Shown piece after piece: positions 27,441 to 39,800 of a stretch of 64,000 nucleotides of DNA. Position numbers and translations under genes: made by a program. Source of the stretch: Cristatella mucedo (taxonomy: Eukaryota; Bryozoa; Phylactolaemata; Cristatellidae); assembly GCA_009760855.2 (NCBI GenBank), contig WPIO01000006.1:8687001-8751000 (forward strand), read 5' to 3'. Every line of letters begins with the position of its first letter. Position 1 is the stretch's first letter. The notes below the pieces were generated by a model. It had not been told where the DNA came from and did no database searches. It saw nothing but the letters and a program-made list of their open reading frames with translations.

Positions 27441-28012
27441 TATTAATGTGGGAATTTTTTTAGATTTGAGCCAACCTATCCAGAAGCAGCTTGCCAGCCT
27501 AAACTTCCATCATCCTTTGGATAGCTAAGTACTCTTCCTCCCATGCTAGAGAGTAGCCTCGGATTACTACAAGCCCAGTGTGGACCTTTACCTGAATTCT
27601 TCGTAATACCTTCGAGTATTCCGCTGATATTTTTGCTGTGACTATTTCTAGCCGTCCTTGGACACGCAACTCAAATCAACACTTGCTTAGCACAAGGTAC
27701 GATGTCGCTATTAGTCATTTTTTACCTGCTGGCCTTCTTTGGATGGTCAGTAAGAACCTCCTTGCATCGTGCTTTCGTAATATCAGCCTCTGGGTTACAC
27801 TGGTCGACAAATTTAAAACAGTGCCGCTGAAGTAAAACTAGTCATTTATTATTAATTTGTATGTGCTCAGCATGAATATGACAAGTAAAATTGCAAAATT
27901 GACTCTGATTTTTGTGAGCTCAATAAATAATGTCTAAATCACGAAATAAATTCCAATAGTAATAGGCCTACGGTTATTACGTATAAAAATGAAGTCGTAG
28001 ACTAACTACTGC
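27441..28012. other. No gene seen
   Basis: No motif recognised in this interval. The frame at 27638-27835 shows no domain. Confidence 0.35.
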
Positions 28013-28660
28013 TTACGTTTCTCCGGACATCTCTTCCACAGCAGTTTGGGAAATCTGTGGGGAGTATCCAGTAGTCGTAGACAGGTTTCTCTGGTGTCTT
28101 TGTTCCATCGTTGTGATATCTTTATGAAAGCGTTCACCATGTTCATCACAACTAAATCACAATTGTCAGGGAAAAAATAAAATAGTGATGAAGGAAGTGG
28201 ATCTTTAGAGATGTATTGCAGCCAAGACTCTGATACTTTATCAGCATGTCCTCTACTATTTCTATGCAGTTTTCTGTCCAAACATGCCCGAGACAGTCTG
28301 TAGACACGAAAAGACTTATTTTGCTCCCTTATTTCGCCGGAAAGAGGAGGAACCAAGCAGAAATATCCGTCCTGAATGTTGTTGCTTGGCTCTCTCCACA
28401 CCGCGGGGACTGCAAACGGCATTGCTGGTCTTAGGCCATCGTGAAAGCTGTTCTTTTTTCGTAGCACAGCATACATGCGTGGCCCATGGCTGGTCTTGGT
28501 CTCAACCGATGTAAAGATGCTACGCATACTTCACTTGAGAGGTGACAATTTTCTTTTGGTTGCAATACTTTTCTTTTAGTTGGCTAATATCCCTTTCCCA
28601 CAAATATAGCAACAAATCTCCACAGTGTTAACACAGTTTTGAGGCATTACTATTCTTTGT
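28013..28660 (-). pseudogene. Remnant of an uncharacterised multicopy family (WREP / YFC module)
   Basis: On the minus strand the reading begins near 28640 with CCYICGKGIL, passes two in-frame stops, and continues with FAVPAVWREPSNNIQDGYFC (about 28400) and LFYFFPDNCDL. One base of frame change then gives DEHGERFHKDITTMEQR at about 28150-28090. I recall this set of motifs (CYICG, WREP, CYFC, then much later FFPxN and DEHGERFHxDI) from large uncharacterised proteins repeated in cnidarian and arthropod genomes, sometimes labelled cc8K15.2-like; I cannot check that here. In that family the WREP module is near the N terminus and the EHGERFH motif near the C terminus, so several hundred residues seem to be missing. 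Two stops, a frameshift and the deletion make it non-functional. Function of the family is unknown. Confidence 0.5.
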
Positions 28661-29439
28661 TGTACCTCGATGGATAAAATAACAGCACTTGCATGTAACA
28701 TTAGCTTTAACAGTTTTGCACAAAGTCTGAAATATTTTAAATGCTCAATTTTTCCGCCCGGGCTTTATAGCGTCAGCTTAATGCAGCAGCCGCCTAGCAG
28801 TAGTATTGCATTGCTTAAGAAAATGAAGCAATCAAATCTGGATGATTGAGAAAAATGTTATTCTGCAATGCGATGCATCAGTTTATGCTTATTTGGGATG
28901 TTGTGGCAATCGTACTCGATAAATGTACAGAGCAATACACAGAAAATGAGCTATTTAAACTATCTTCAAACGAGAGCCAATATGAATAATGGTTACGTTC
29001 GTTTTAAACATACCTATATACTAAAAATTAGATCCTTTTTAATTAAGTAACGATTTCAATGTTGACCGATGTTATCAAACCTGGGACCAGTAAGTTCAAA
29101 GCGCTGATTAGAATTCGTTTCGGCAGTAGCTCACTCGCTGAGCCTCAGCTCCTTACGAAAAGTTGCCATCGCCAGTTATGAAAATTCCATTGATTTCGTA
29201 GGCATAGCACTCACCGGGCGGGCTACATTCCGTTCATTAAAACGAAGAGGTAACTTATCCAGTATCAGACTGCCCAGAAGAAGTAGCATACATTTCTGCT
29301 GACCGAGACGAGAATGACGCCCTACTCTGGTGGCTGTCTATCTCACACCACAACCACCTACCAAGGTTTGTATTCTTTCAGTGAACGCAGTCTGACAAGA
29401 TGTTTGAACAGGTAAATATTGTCGCTTAGAAATAGTTTG
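28661..29439. other. No gene seen
   Basis: AT-rich unique sequence. The frame at 28868-29050 shows no domain. Confidence 0.35.
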
Positions 29440-29610
29440 GCTATAAGACCAACGGCTGGGAGTTAAGGCACTCGCTCTTCACTACCGAGGTCATGGGTTC
29501 GAATTCTGCGGTGGGCGATCCTTAATCGCCAACTGCAAGCGGTGTTGATAGCCATTAAGACCTTTCTGTAGCAATAAAAATGAGGCTGTTAAATCAGCCA
29601 ATATTTTTTT
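29440..29610 (+). mobile_element. tRNA-derived SINE-like unit
   Basis: A good B box 'ggttcgaattc' (29496-29506) lies about 35 bases after an A-box-like 'ggctgggagttaaggc' (29454-29469). The tRNA-like head is followed by about 90 bases of body and then a T-rich stretch with 'tttatttatttatttttt'. No acceptor stem is conserved. Confidence 0.5.
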
Positions 29611-29943
29611 TATTTATTTATTTTTTACACGGGCCATCCTTTGAATTAGTTGCAGTCAGGTCCCCATCAAAGACTGTGCCTCTCTCAGTTGGTTGTTATC
29701 TTCTGACCTAACTTCGTTAATCGGAGAGTTTTTTAATTTCCTGCATAAGTATTTGGGTTGGACAGGCTGTTGCTACAGGTGACTTCAGTATTTACGTCGA
29801 CAACCTTAGAAGCAGTCAGGTCCACCAATTTTCGCTCATCTCTTGACTGCCTGGAGAACTTCTGTTTAGACCAACACAATTATCATACCACTCATACCGG
29901 TCGCCATGAACCGGATCTCATTATTACTAAGGCTAATCCTTTT

Positions 29944-30137
29944 CAGCGGTTCTGAGCTGCTACTTCCATGCTACTCACTACCTCAACTGCTCTCCTGAAT
30001 CTGCTACGCTTCCCACTTTCTCTTTGTTGCGTGAGATAGAGTCGGTTGGCTGTGAGTTCGCTATACAAAAGTCTCCTGCGTAACACCCACATGGTCTGTA
30101 TGACTTTGTGGAGTTACAGACGGAGATACATTACATT
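29944..30137 (+). mobile_element. Nested family B 3' fragment in the endonuclease region
   Basis: This block matches 32099-32325 (the last C-terminal codons and 3' end of family B), from 'ttttcagcggttctgagctg' to 'ggagatacattacatt', minus an internal segment. It interrupts the host nuclease coding sequence between ITKAN and IKDFCPNDIGV. It is therefore a later, heavily truncated insertion of the same family into its own older copy. Confidence 0.75.
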
Positions 30138-31388
30138 AAGGATTTTTGCCCCAACGACATTGGTGTTTGCCCGCTGACCATCTCAGATCATTGATCAGTC
30201 TTGCTTACTGTTCCTGTTTCGTTATACTTCAGGGTAGGGTAGAGTTTGCCCAGCAACGCAAATTATTTAGCTGTGAACAAGAGAAAGTGTTCAAATGTAT
30301 CTGCTAGGCAGGTCTTCTTGATATGCACCTATACTCGACCGACAGCACAGATACGCTCAGAGATGCCGCAATTATGACACTTGGGAGTGCCCATGACGAG
30401 CAAAATCCCGTACATGCTCTGTTTACAGAGTCGCATAGACTCCTTCCAATTTACCAGGAACTTGAACAGAAGCGCTGTATTAGGAGAGGGCTTGATGTAC
30501 ACTCTTAGAAGATTCGATTAAATGGCGATCTAGCCATTTTCAAAGACCTCCGTGTATACATGCTGAATATTAGAAAAGCCGAGGCTTCTTTCTTCACTTG
30601 AAAACTGAAGTCCTGCCAGTCAGACCCGAAACAGATTGACAAGACGGTAAACGATTTCCTAGTTAATAGAGAGAGTTCTTACTCATAAGACATTAGCTGC
30701 TCATCCAAAATGTGTTCAGCCTTCTTCGCAGAAAAACTTGTTTGCATTTGTACCTCCACAATAAAGACACCAGCCTACAATTGTTGAGTCGCAACCAGAC
30801 AGTTTCTGAGGTTACCACGTGCGATGTGGCTACCTTAACAATGTCTAGGAAAAGAACTCGTCTCCTGAAGACCCTATACCATTCCATCTGTGGTATTCAC
30901 TGGCAGAGAAACGTATCCAAGCCATAACTGATAGTTGTAATATTTCTTTAAAAAATGGGTTGTACTCAATTCCTTTAAATTGGCCATTTTTAGACCAATA
31001 TTTACAAAGCCTATATTAGATTCAGAGGTCCTAGCAAACTATTTCCCAGTTTCCTTTCTCTTTTTTGTTAAAGATTCTTGAAAACATTGTTGCTAAGCAA
31101 CTTGTATCACACATCGAAAAGTATGTAAAGTTGTCAGAAATTTTTCAGTCGGGATTCAAGCGACATCAATCTACTGAAACTACTTTATTTCGTGTAACAA
31201 CTGACATCCTTTGCCTTAACGATGACGGATATTAGGCCACCATACAAGATAGTGGATCTATCAGGTGCCTCCAAAACTATTGATCACGGTATGCTACTTA
31301 AACGACTAAGAACAGCGAATGGTCTGGCGGACGATGTCTTGGCTAGGTTCAAATCGTACTTATCCGGTAGTATTCAATCCATGCTCTG

Positions 31389-32328
31389 GATGTCGGAAAA
31401 CTTCCTGAAATTAAATGACGATAAAACCGAACTGCTTCTCATAGGACACCCTAAGCGTGTGGCTGGATTAAAAGGCTTTGCTGTTCTAATAGGTGATGCT
31501 ATTGTGCGACCTTCACTACGTGCTCGTAATCTAGGTGTCGTGCTCGACAGCTGCCTCAATTTCAAAAGCTTCATTCAGAAGACTGCCTCTACAGTTAGCC
31601 ATCACATCCGATCACTATCCAAGATTAGAAGCTGTCTCCCACAGTGGCTTGTAAAAAATTTAACTAGCTCTTTAGTTCTGTCTCGGCTTGATTATTGTAA
31701 TTCTCTTTTGGCTGGGCTACCAAAGAAAGCTATTATGCCACTACAGCGGACTATGAATATGGCTGCAAGGCTGGTCTTCAAGTCCCAGCGGTTTGAGCAC
31801 GTGTCGCCTTTGCTGAAAGAGCTAGGATGGTTGATGGTTGAGGAAAGGATACAGAGCAAAGTTCTTACGCTGACCCACAAGGCCCGCCACGGCTTAGCTC
31901 CTTCGTACCTAGCTGAACTGCTGCATCAGTTTCAGCCTGTTCGCGCCCTCAGGTCCTGTGTGGACAATAAATTAGCTGTCCCATTCCTCCGCTTAAAGAC
32001 AGTTGGCGACAGAAGCTTTAGCTCTGCAGGTCCTAGACTGTGTAACTCGCTTCCACAATTCTTACGCAACGACATCTACTCTCCAACTGCCGACTATGGC
32101 ACATCTTTTTCAGCGGTCCTGAACTGCTACTTCTATGCTACTCACTACCTCAACTGCTCTCCTAACTCTGCTATGCTTCCCACTTTCTCTTTGTTGTGTG
32201 AGACGAAGTCTGTTGGCTACCGAATGCGTACCGAAAGCCGCTTAGGCTGTGAGTGCGCTATACAAAACTCTCCTGCGTAACACCCACGTGGTCTTTATGA
32301 CTTTGTGGAGTTACTGACGGAGATACAA
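31389..32328 (+). mobile_element. Nested 940-bp family B copy
   Basis: A 5'-truncated copy that begins in the RT just after the YADD region ([20 protein letters not shown]) and ends with the family 3' terminus 'ggagatacaa'. It is flanked by CTCTG at 31384-31388 and 32329-32333. Its coding part is open to a stop at 32278-32280 and includes SRLDYCNSLLAGLP, LGWLMVEERIQSKVL and FSSAGPRLCNSLP. Deleting 31389-32333 rejoins the host frame as SIQSML then CGEQVSSDRP. The long open frame at 31222-32280 is thus a chance fusion of host RT and the nested copy. Confidence 0.85.
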
Positions 32329-33486
32329 CTCTGTGGGGAACAGGTCTCATCCGACAGACCAATTACCTGTGGAGTTCCACAAGAGTCCGTCATCGGTCCG
32401 TTGCTATTTCACATTTATAATCAACCTCTGGGAAAAGTGATTCATGCCCATGGAATTGCATATCACTTTCATGCTGAAGATTCCAGCTGCATCTGGCCTT
32501 TAACGGGCGGAATATGCTGCAGCGACAGCTAGCCTCAATGCTTGCCTTTTATACGTTTGATCAAGGATGTCGGCAGATTTAATTGTAATCAATGACGATA
32601 AAACGGAACTGCTCCTCATAAAACTCCCCAAGCGTGTGGATGGAGTAGAAGATTTCTCTCCTCTAATAGGTGATGCTGTGGTGAGACTGTGACCATGTGC
32701 TTGGAATTTAGATGGTTCTTTGATAGCTGCCAAAATCTTGAAAACTTCGTATAGAAGACTGTTTCCTCAGTAAGCCTCCATAGCAGATCTCTACCTTAGA
32801 TTATGAACTGTCTACCGTGGTGTATGGCAAACAATTAACTAGATCTCTGGTTTTGTCTCGTCTAGATTATTGCAATTTAATTTGGCTGTGCTACTGAAAA
32901 AATCCATTAGGCCACTGCAGCTGGTGTTGCATTTAGCTGCAAGGCTAGTCTGCAACTTACAGAGGTTTGAACCTGCTCTTCCTTTACTGAAAGAGCTTTG
33001 ATGATTGCTAGTTGATCAAATGATACAGAGTATAGGTCCTTGCTGACTGACAAGACCCACCACGTCTTGTCTCTATAATACCTAGCTGAAATACTTCATT
33101 AGGTTCAGCCTCCCCGTGCCATTAGTTCGTGTATGGACAATAAATTAGCGGTACCGTTCCTCAACTTCAAGACCATTGGCGACAGAAGCTTTTGCTCTGT
33201 AGGTCCTAGACCATAGAACTCAGTTCCCAGTTCTTGCGCAATGAGATCTAATTTCCTGTTGCCGACTGGGGAATTTCCTTTCCAGCCGTCCTGTCATGCT
33301 ACTATTGGGCTACTCACTACCTTAACTGCCCTTCTGACTCGGCTATGATTCTTACTCTCTCTTTGCTGCCTGAGATGAAGTCTGTTGGCTACCGAATGCG
33401 TACCGAAAGCCGCCTAGGCTTCGAGAGAGACAGAAAATTCTCCAGCGAAATACCAGCATAGCCTTTGTTGCATTGTTGAGTTACAG

Positions 33487-33552
33487 ATGGAGATGCATAC
33501 ATACATACATACAGGCATACATGCATACATGCATTCATACATGCATATATTC
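33487..33552. repeat. CATA/CATG tetranucleotide array
   Basis: ATAC-type repeats begin exactly at the 3' end of the family B copy and continue with CATG and CATT variants. It is most simply an expanded LINE 3' tail. Confidence 0.8.
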
Positions 33553-35514
33553 AAGGATACATACTCCTGAGATGGCTAAAGAGCCATGTCAGGGGGTAAG
33601 CTCACCTCGGCCTCTCCTAGTTAGAATTTGCACTTCAATTTGGATTCTTAAAGGGTGGCGGTTAGACACTAAGGAACTGAAGGGTAGGCCTAGTGGCATG
33701 CCTCCAGTCTTCCTTTGATTTGGGCTTTAACCGTGAATTGCCTCCCTTAGCCCTGTGGCTAAGAAATAGCAATAACACAGGGTTTTCTAATCCTATTGAG
33801 TTCTTAAAAGTTCAAAAAGCTGTACCTGTGGCAATAATAGGAGCAAGTAGCCCCTAAGACACTTGTATAGCTGTCTTACCTCCCACCCACGTGGAGGCTC
33901 TCATTCGTGTTAGCCAGGTAACACTAGATGGGAATTAGCCAATATTTCTTTTAACTAGCTGGATAAACTCGTTTATCAACTTCCACAATCTGGGCTTCTT
34001 TAGGCGACCATCCTATACTATATTGATATTTCTTTTCAATTAACCTGAAAGTGTGAGATCAGGAGCATAGTAATTATTATTCCTGTATCCCTATAATAAA
34101 ACTAATATAGCGGCTGAAATAAGGCAGTCACCTATAGTTATCTCGGCCATCAAACCCTTTGATATTTGTAAATTGCATGAACATTACTGGGGAATAGCTA
34201 CAGCTCTTGGGTTCTGTAGGTCTCAAAGAAAGTGCTGGAGATTTGGGCTTTCGCTGCAGTATTCAGCCATATACGAATCCGCTTCCTCAAGGTCAAAGCT
34301 TGGTTTACGGTAAACATCTTAACTGAGGTCGCCACCAATGCTCATCCACGGGGTGCATTCAACTGGTAAATTTGCAAGGACATTGAATAAACCGTTCATC
34401 CCCAGTGTTAAGTTTAAATTTGCTCGCCTCCGAGTTCAGAAGCCAGCTTCTTTAAAATGGCAACTTAAGCCTGTTTGCTCTCCTGTGAGCATTCTGTGCA
34501 TGCGGTCATCCTTTCAGACTGTGCGTCCGATGACCTTTCCCTGCATTTTTTTATATCCACCTGCCCCGACGCCGTTCTCATTAATTCGTGCGGTGTACCC
34601 AAGCATTCGTACATCGGCCAGCCAGCTGTTTATTCTGTAGACGCCAGCACTTCTCCACTGCAGGCCCGCATTTAGTGGCATGCCACACTAAGTAGTCGTT
34701 ACCAAGGCAGTCGTTACCAAGAACCAAAGCTTCGACAAAGCTGCTTGTATAGGAAACCGCCCTGTCTGAGCTACTTTCTGCAAGCAGCTGTGCTATGGCG
34801 CTTAAAAAGGCTGTCGATTTCAGTGCGTTTCAACTATTTGCTGAGGACAACCACTCAATGTCCATGCTGTAAATATAAAACAGCCCGCTGACCCGCTGCG
34901 ATAATCGGACGGGCGAGACAGCCTGGCGACCAGCCATTCACATAGAATGAAGATAGGTAACTATCAATTTGACGACAGCTTCCCTTCCACTGATGCTCGC
35001 TGGCTGTCGAGCTCGTGGCTGCAGAACGATCTGTAATGGCGTACGTAAGTAATAGTCGTCAGTTAGGGCAATCGCTTGAAATTGGTTATCACGTTTCGCT
35101 TCCTAATGCTCGAAGAGGGGTCCCTTCAAGCTGACCTGTGTTGCCTGCCATGACGCCCAACACTGCGAAGGTTGAATGACGTTGTGCAACCGAGAACCGC
35201 TGTTTGTTTAGCCCAATTGCCTACTTCATAGCCAGGGCTCGTCTTAAATAGGAAAAGCAGCGAAACGTGAGAACAGCTCCTTCGACGTAGGCTCGGCTGG
35301 CTTCAGAAGAGGCTGGCGTCACATCGGGCGATTCTACGATCAGGCAGGTGAGCTGATGCTCGGCCCAAGCGAAGCCAGTAAGACTGACAGTCAGCATAGC
35401 TCAGCCGTCTCGCCGACTTCGGTTGGTTGGCGCCTTAGAGGGGCGAGTTCAACTTACCATAGCCCTAATAAGACGAATAGCTCTGGGTCGTTTGCTGCCC
35501 AGCATGCCCCATAG
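33553..35514. other. No gene seen
   Basis: Moderate-GC unique sequence. The frames at 34338-34640 and 34475-34675 overlap on the same strand in different frames and have no recognisable domain. Confidence 0.4.
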
Positions 35515-35712
35515 AGTAGTAATAACAATACGAATACATCTGCACAGCGCTCTCAGAGGACTCTAGATCTCTCTAGGCACTTCGTATGTGCTGTAGAGGA
35601 AACACCATCGAATAGTTAGTGGTAGCGTGCTCAATGTCAACAAGCTCGACTTGGTTAGAGATGACGTGCACAGGGTCAGCGTGCAAATATGGGTAGCGGC
35701 AGCATCAAACAA
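35515..35712 (-). mobile_element. Family A 3' untranslated fragment
   Basis: The minus strand carries the diverged tail ('gcgctctcagagga' at about 35547 and 'ctctctaggcactt' at about 35570) and the block 'gtgcacagggtcagcgtgca' (35664-35683) seen in the 9.8-kb and 56.8-kb copies. No coding part remains. Confidence 0.7.
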
Positions 35713-36540
35713 CTGACCGTCTGGTCGAGGTCACTATTTGGGTCTCTCTGTTTTCTAATCTTTGATAAGCTTCCTCTGCTGTGCACTGTAAAACGCGGCA
35801 GCATGTGCAGTGAGAGCCACTGGAACACGGATACCTACCAGATTGCTCAAGTCCTTGTAGTCTTTGCAATTTCAGATAGAACACGCACATACTTGAATGC
35901 AATGCTAATTGAGCTCTTCCAACTGGTATTTTGTAGAGACTTCTCCACGGAGGGGCGCTAAAGAAGGCAAATGAAGTTTCGTGCGCTAAGATATTCAAAG
36001 GGAAGCCTGACAAAAGCAATGCATGACTTGTGGCTCGGTGGCTATGAACAATAAGCAGAAAACAAAATGCTTCCCGCCTCCCGACGGAGGCAGACTGCTG
36101 ACGAGCAGCACTTTAGCCTGTAGCAAAGATGCTAGCTTGAATTTGTGGGCAACCTATCGAAATGGTTTTGCTAACAAAAAGAATGTCTTTCAGCGCCTCG
36201 ATTCTTTCATAAAGAACCATCGCACCATTTCGAGAGCCTGGAGATAGATTTTTCGGATGTGCTACTGTGAGTCAGCGATTACGGCGTTCACATCATTTAC
36301 CTGAACGTTACGTTGCAGGCTGAATGTAGGATTCTACATGACATCGAGCATCAAAAGAGCGGGTTCTCGGTTTCACTCACCCGAAATGACTCGGCCGCCG
36401 TCTCAGTTGCTTTGTCACCAGCTTTGTCATGTCAATTACCAGCTGCAACAGGAGCCGCTGACCTCAGATAACAGCAGATTAGCCAAGAGCAACGGTGCTA
36501 CCCTTTGATCAAAACGCAGCTTTCTGGCTGCAATAAACAC
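35713..36540. other. No gene seen
   Basis: Frames 35689-35961 (plus) and 35705-36019 (minus) overlap on opposite strands; neither shows a domain. Confidence 0.35.
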
Positions 36541-36652
36541 ACATACACATGCGCGCACGCATGCACGCACGCACGCGCACGCACACACACACACACACAT
36601 ACACACACACACACATATATATATATATGTTTAAATATGTGTGTGTGTGTGT

Positions 36653-36748
<96 letters not shown>
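36541..36748. repeat. (CA)n-(TA)n-(GT)n compound microsatellite
   Basis: CA-rich repeats (36541-36615), a short TA block (36615-36629) and a long GT run (36640-36748). The CA and GT blocks are mutually complementary and could pair. Open frames across this tract on both strands are artefacts. Confidence 0.95.
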
Positions 36749-36750
<2 letters not shown>

Positions 36751-36828
36751 ATTGCAGCCATTGCAACTTTAAGAGACCGTCCCATTCTATTAAGCTGCAA
36801 GAACTTGATTTGCAACTGGTGACACAAT

Positions 36829-36851
36829 ATTCAAACTAGGGCTGTACCGGA
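36829..36851. repeat. hAT left target duplication and terminal repeat
   Basis: ATTCAAAC (36829-36836) is followed by the terminal repeat TAGGGCTGTACCGGA (36837-36851). Both are repeated at the right end. Confidence 0.95.
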
Positions 36852-39800
36852 TTTGATTTTTTCAAATTCGGCCGGAGCCGGATTTGCCGGATTTTTGATG
36901 ACAAATACGGCCGGAGCCGGAGCCGGAGCCGGATTTGTTCATCGGACAAATTTTTACCATTTGTACTACCAAGTTTTTACTTGAGGATATATACTACAAT
37001 AAATATTTAATTAAAAAAATATTATTAATAATAAGTAGCATCATTGTCTTTTGCTGTTTGTTTATTTTTGTGTAATAGGTGTTGCTGTGGGAGACCTCAG
37101 TGATAATCGTATAGCAGTGACATTTTATTAAAAAATTGAGTAAACATTTTTTACATCATAATATTGGTAATAACACAAAAAAAATGAAAAGAGACTAAAG
37201 TTCAAAATTCAAAAATACAAAAAAATAAGTACTGTAATTTTATATATTTTTCATACATTTGTTTCTTAAATTTATTTCATCAGTTTTGAATTATATTTGA
37301 GAAATATCAGTCGAGCTGCATTCTCTGGCAGAAGTGAACTTCGATGATCACTGAGGACTTCCCCAGCAACACTGAACAAACGTTCTGAAGGTACACTTGT
37401 TGGTGGAGCACCCAAATAAACGCGAGCTACTGTTGCCAGAGCTGGCAGTCGTTCCCTGTTCTGTCTCCACCACTGTAGTGGATCAGCCTCTCTGTTTATT
37501 AATGGCTCTGCCAAGTATTTGTTCAGCTGACTGTCAATGTCTGGTTGTTGCTCACTGCCTGTGGTACCAGCAGTAGATTGAACAATGTCATCAAAACATT
37601 CCCAAAGTACTGATGATTGAGAAGAATTATCCAGCCGGGCTTGCTTGGCTGGAATTTCTTCATTTGTGTCAACCTGCCGCTCAGACTGATTTTTGTGGCT
37701 TCCATCTTGCACAGTTTTTCTATCTGCCCTGTCAATTCATTGAATGCAAGCAGAACCCTTGCTTTTGTAGCTGTCAGTGTAGCTTCTGATGAGAAGAATT
37801 TTGTTTTGAATCGTGGATCAATCATTGTCGCCACTGTATACAGGGCTTCCTGCTCGATACTGTCAAAGCGTTCATTCAATGAGTTGATTAGGGTTGACCT
37901 CATAGTCTTTACACCTGCATCTGTGCAGTCCTTCTTCAACAGGTTCCGCAGAGCTGTTACAATAGGAATAACTAGTGATATACGTGCTGCTTCACGGCTA
38001 ACTTCTCTTGTTGCCTCTTCAAACGGAGCAAGCACGGACACAGCATTTTCAGCCACGGACCACTGATGTGCAGTTGGGCAGGAAGTGCCAACGACTTCTG
38101 AACAGTAGAGGGTTAATGCACGACGCTGTTCACATAGACGACGCAGCATGTAAAACGTTGAGTTCCATCTTGTGCTCACGTCTTGTAACAGCTGGTGGTC
38201 TGGCAAACCCAGTTCAGCCTGCAACTCCTTGAACCGACCACTCGCAGATGAAGAATGTTTAAAATGACCAACTAATTTCTTTCCGATACTTATTATGTCT
38301 GATACTCCCCGCTGACTGAGCAATCCGTCATGCACACATAACTGCATGGTATGTGCAAAGCACCCGAAGCTTTTTATGTTGGCATCACGAAAACATTTTG
38401 ATATGTTCGCCGCATTGTCTCGAAGTACGACATGACAGCGTCCAAAGCTAATGTTCCATTTGTCAAGCATCTGCTGAAAGGCAGTCATCAGTCCAGCAGC
38501 AGTGTGATGACCAGCAAATGGCATGCAATCCAACACAAAACTCATGTTTTCAAACTCCTCTGTCAGCCAATGGGCAGTTAAGCCCATGAATGATGATTGC
38601 ACAGTATTGTCTGCTGTCCATGTATCAGTGGTAAAGGACAGAAAAGGGAGTAGTTGCTGGATCGAGTATTACCAACAGCTGGGTGCAAACTTCATCATTA
38701 ATTTCAGGAATGACTCTCTCTGCAAAATATTTTCGTGATGGAACAGTGTAACGCCTCTCTAAAACTCCCATGAGTTCAACAAAGCCTGCCTTCTCAACAA
38801 TCTGAACCGGTTGCATATCTGTTATTATCATCTTAGCAATGGCACGGTGAATTCTCACTGATGAGCTGTTATTGATATCCCATACTTTCATGCATGCAAC
38901 TTGTTCGGGAATCGTTTTCTGGATCATGACTTTGCCTATTGCACCAGGTGTAACATTCGGCAGTGCTGCAGTTTCAGCCTTCTTCTTTGCATTAGCAATT
39001 TTGGTTTGCATTTCGTTGTATTCTTTATAATGTTTTGAGCGAAGATGTGTCAGCATGGCCGAAGTTGAAATTTTTTTGGGCTCATCTGGTTTACCACGTG
39101 ACAAGATGCTTGGACACAGCAAACACTGGGATTTTGAGCTGTCACCGTCCTTTTTCTCTGAAGTATTCCCAAACTGGACTGTTTTTCATTTTGTCTGTCA
39201 TCTAGTTAAAAATAAAACACAATTAAAAGACTTTTGGATTTATTTATAAGGCCGCCCTTTACGCGTATAGCCAGCAATTTATGCGCACTGCACGCACACA
39301 CACACGCATTCTCCACGGCAGTCACACTGACCTGGTCCTATGTACAGAATTCAAATACGTGAATGCAGCCCCGTTTTAGGTTACGTACTTCAGCGGGGCG
39401 CGATTAACTGCCAAAAGCTGTCGCGGCACACCAGACCAACCAAAATGTGTTCAGTGACTTCTGTAGTGACGCGGTCTGGCGCTAGCAACACTGCGCACTA
39501 CGCAAAACTCAAATTTCGGAAAAAAGCGCAAAAGATATACAGTGCTAGTGGTGTTGTTACCTGCACGGATTTGCAAGTTGTCTCGCCTTGGCTGCAGAGT
39601 GACTGCTATTGCAATGAAGGTATACCGTGAAGAAGTTCCGCACGCTTCCGCCAAGTGCGGCTTCGTGAGACCAAATGCACTGCGAACGAATCTATGGTGC
39701 GGCCTGACCGACGACGGGCTGCCGCTCGCAGCGTTCCGCTCTGACGTCTGAGAATCTAACCGCGCTCGGAAACGTTCCGCCGCGAGCCGAGGTCAAAACC

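Larger units (their letters stand above)
29640..33490 (+). mobile_element. LINE family B, old host copy with two nested insertions
   Basis: An old non-LTR retrotransposon of L2/CR1 type. The endonuclease domain is visible as ATGDFSIYVDN near 29775-29805 and PLTISDH at about 30172-30195, the conserved aspartate-histidine motif near the end of APE-type nucleases. A linker follows (30200-30930), then RT sequence: a KILENIV-like block near 31070, FQSGFKRHQSTETTLF at about 31143-31190, DLSGASKTIDHGMLLKRL at 31253-31305, KSYLSGSIQS up to 31380, and after the nested element CGVPQESVIGPLLF at about 32360-32400. The C-terminal domain runs to about 33300. The 3' end 'gagttacagatggagatgca' at 33477-33496 leads into CATA repeats. 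Frames are broken throughout; YADD has decayed to HAED. Confidence 0.85.
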
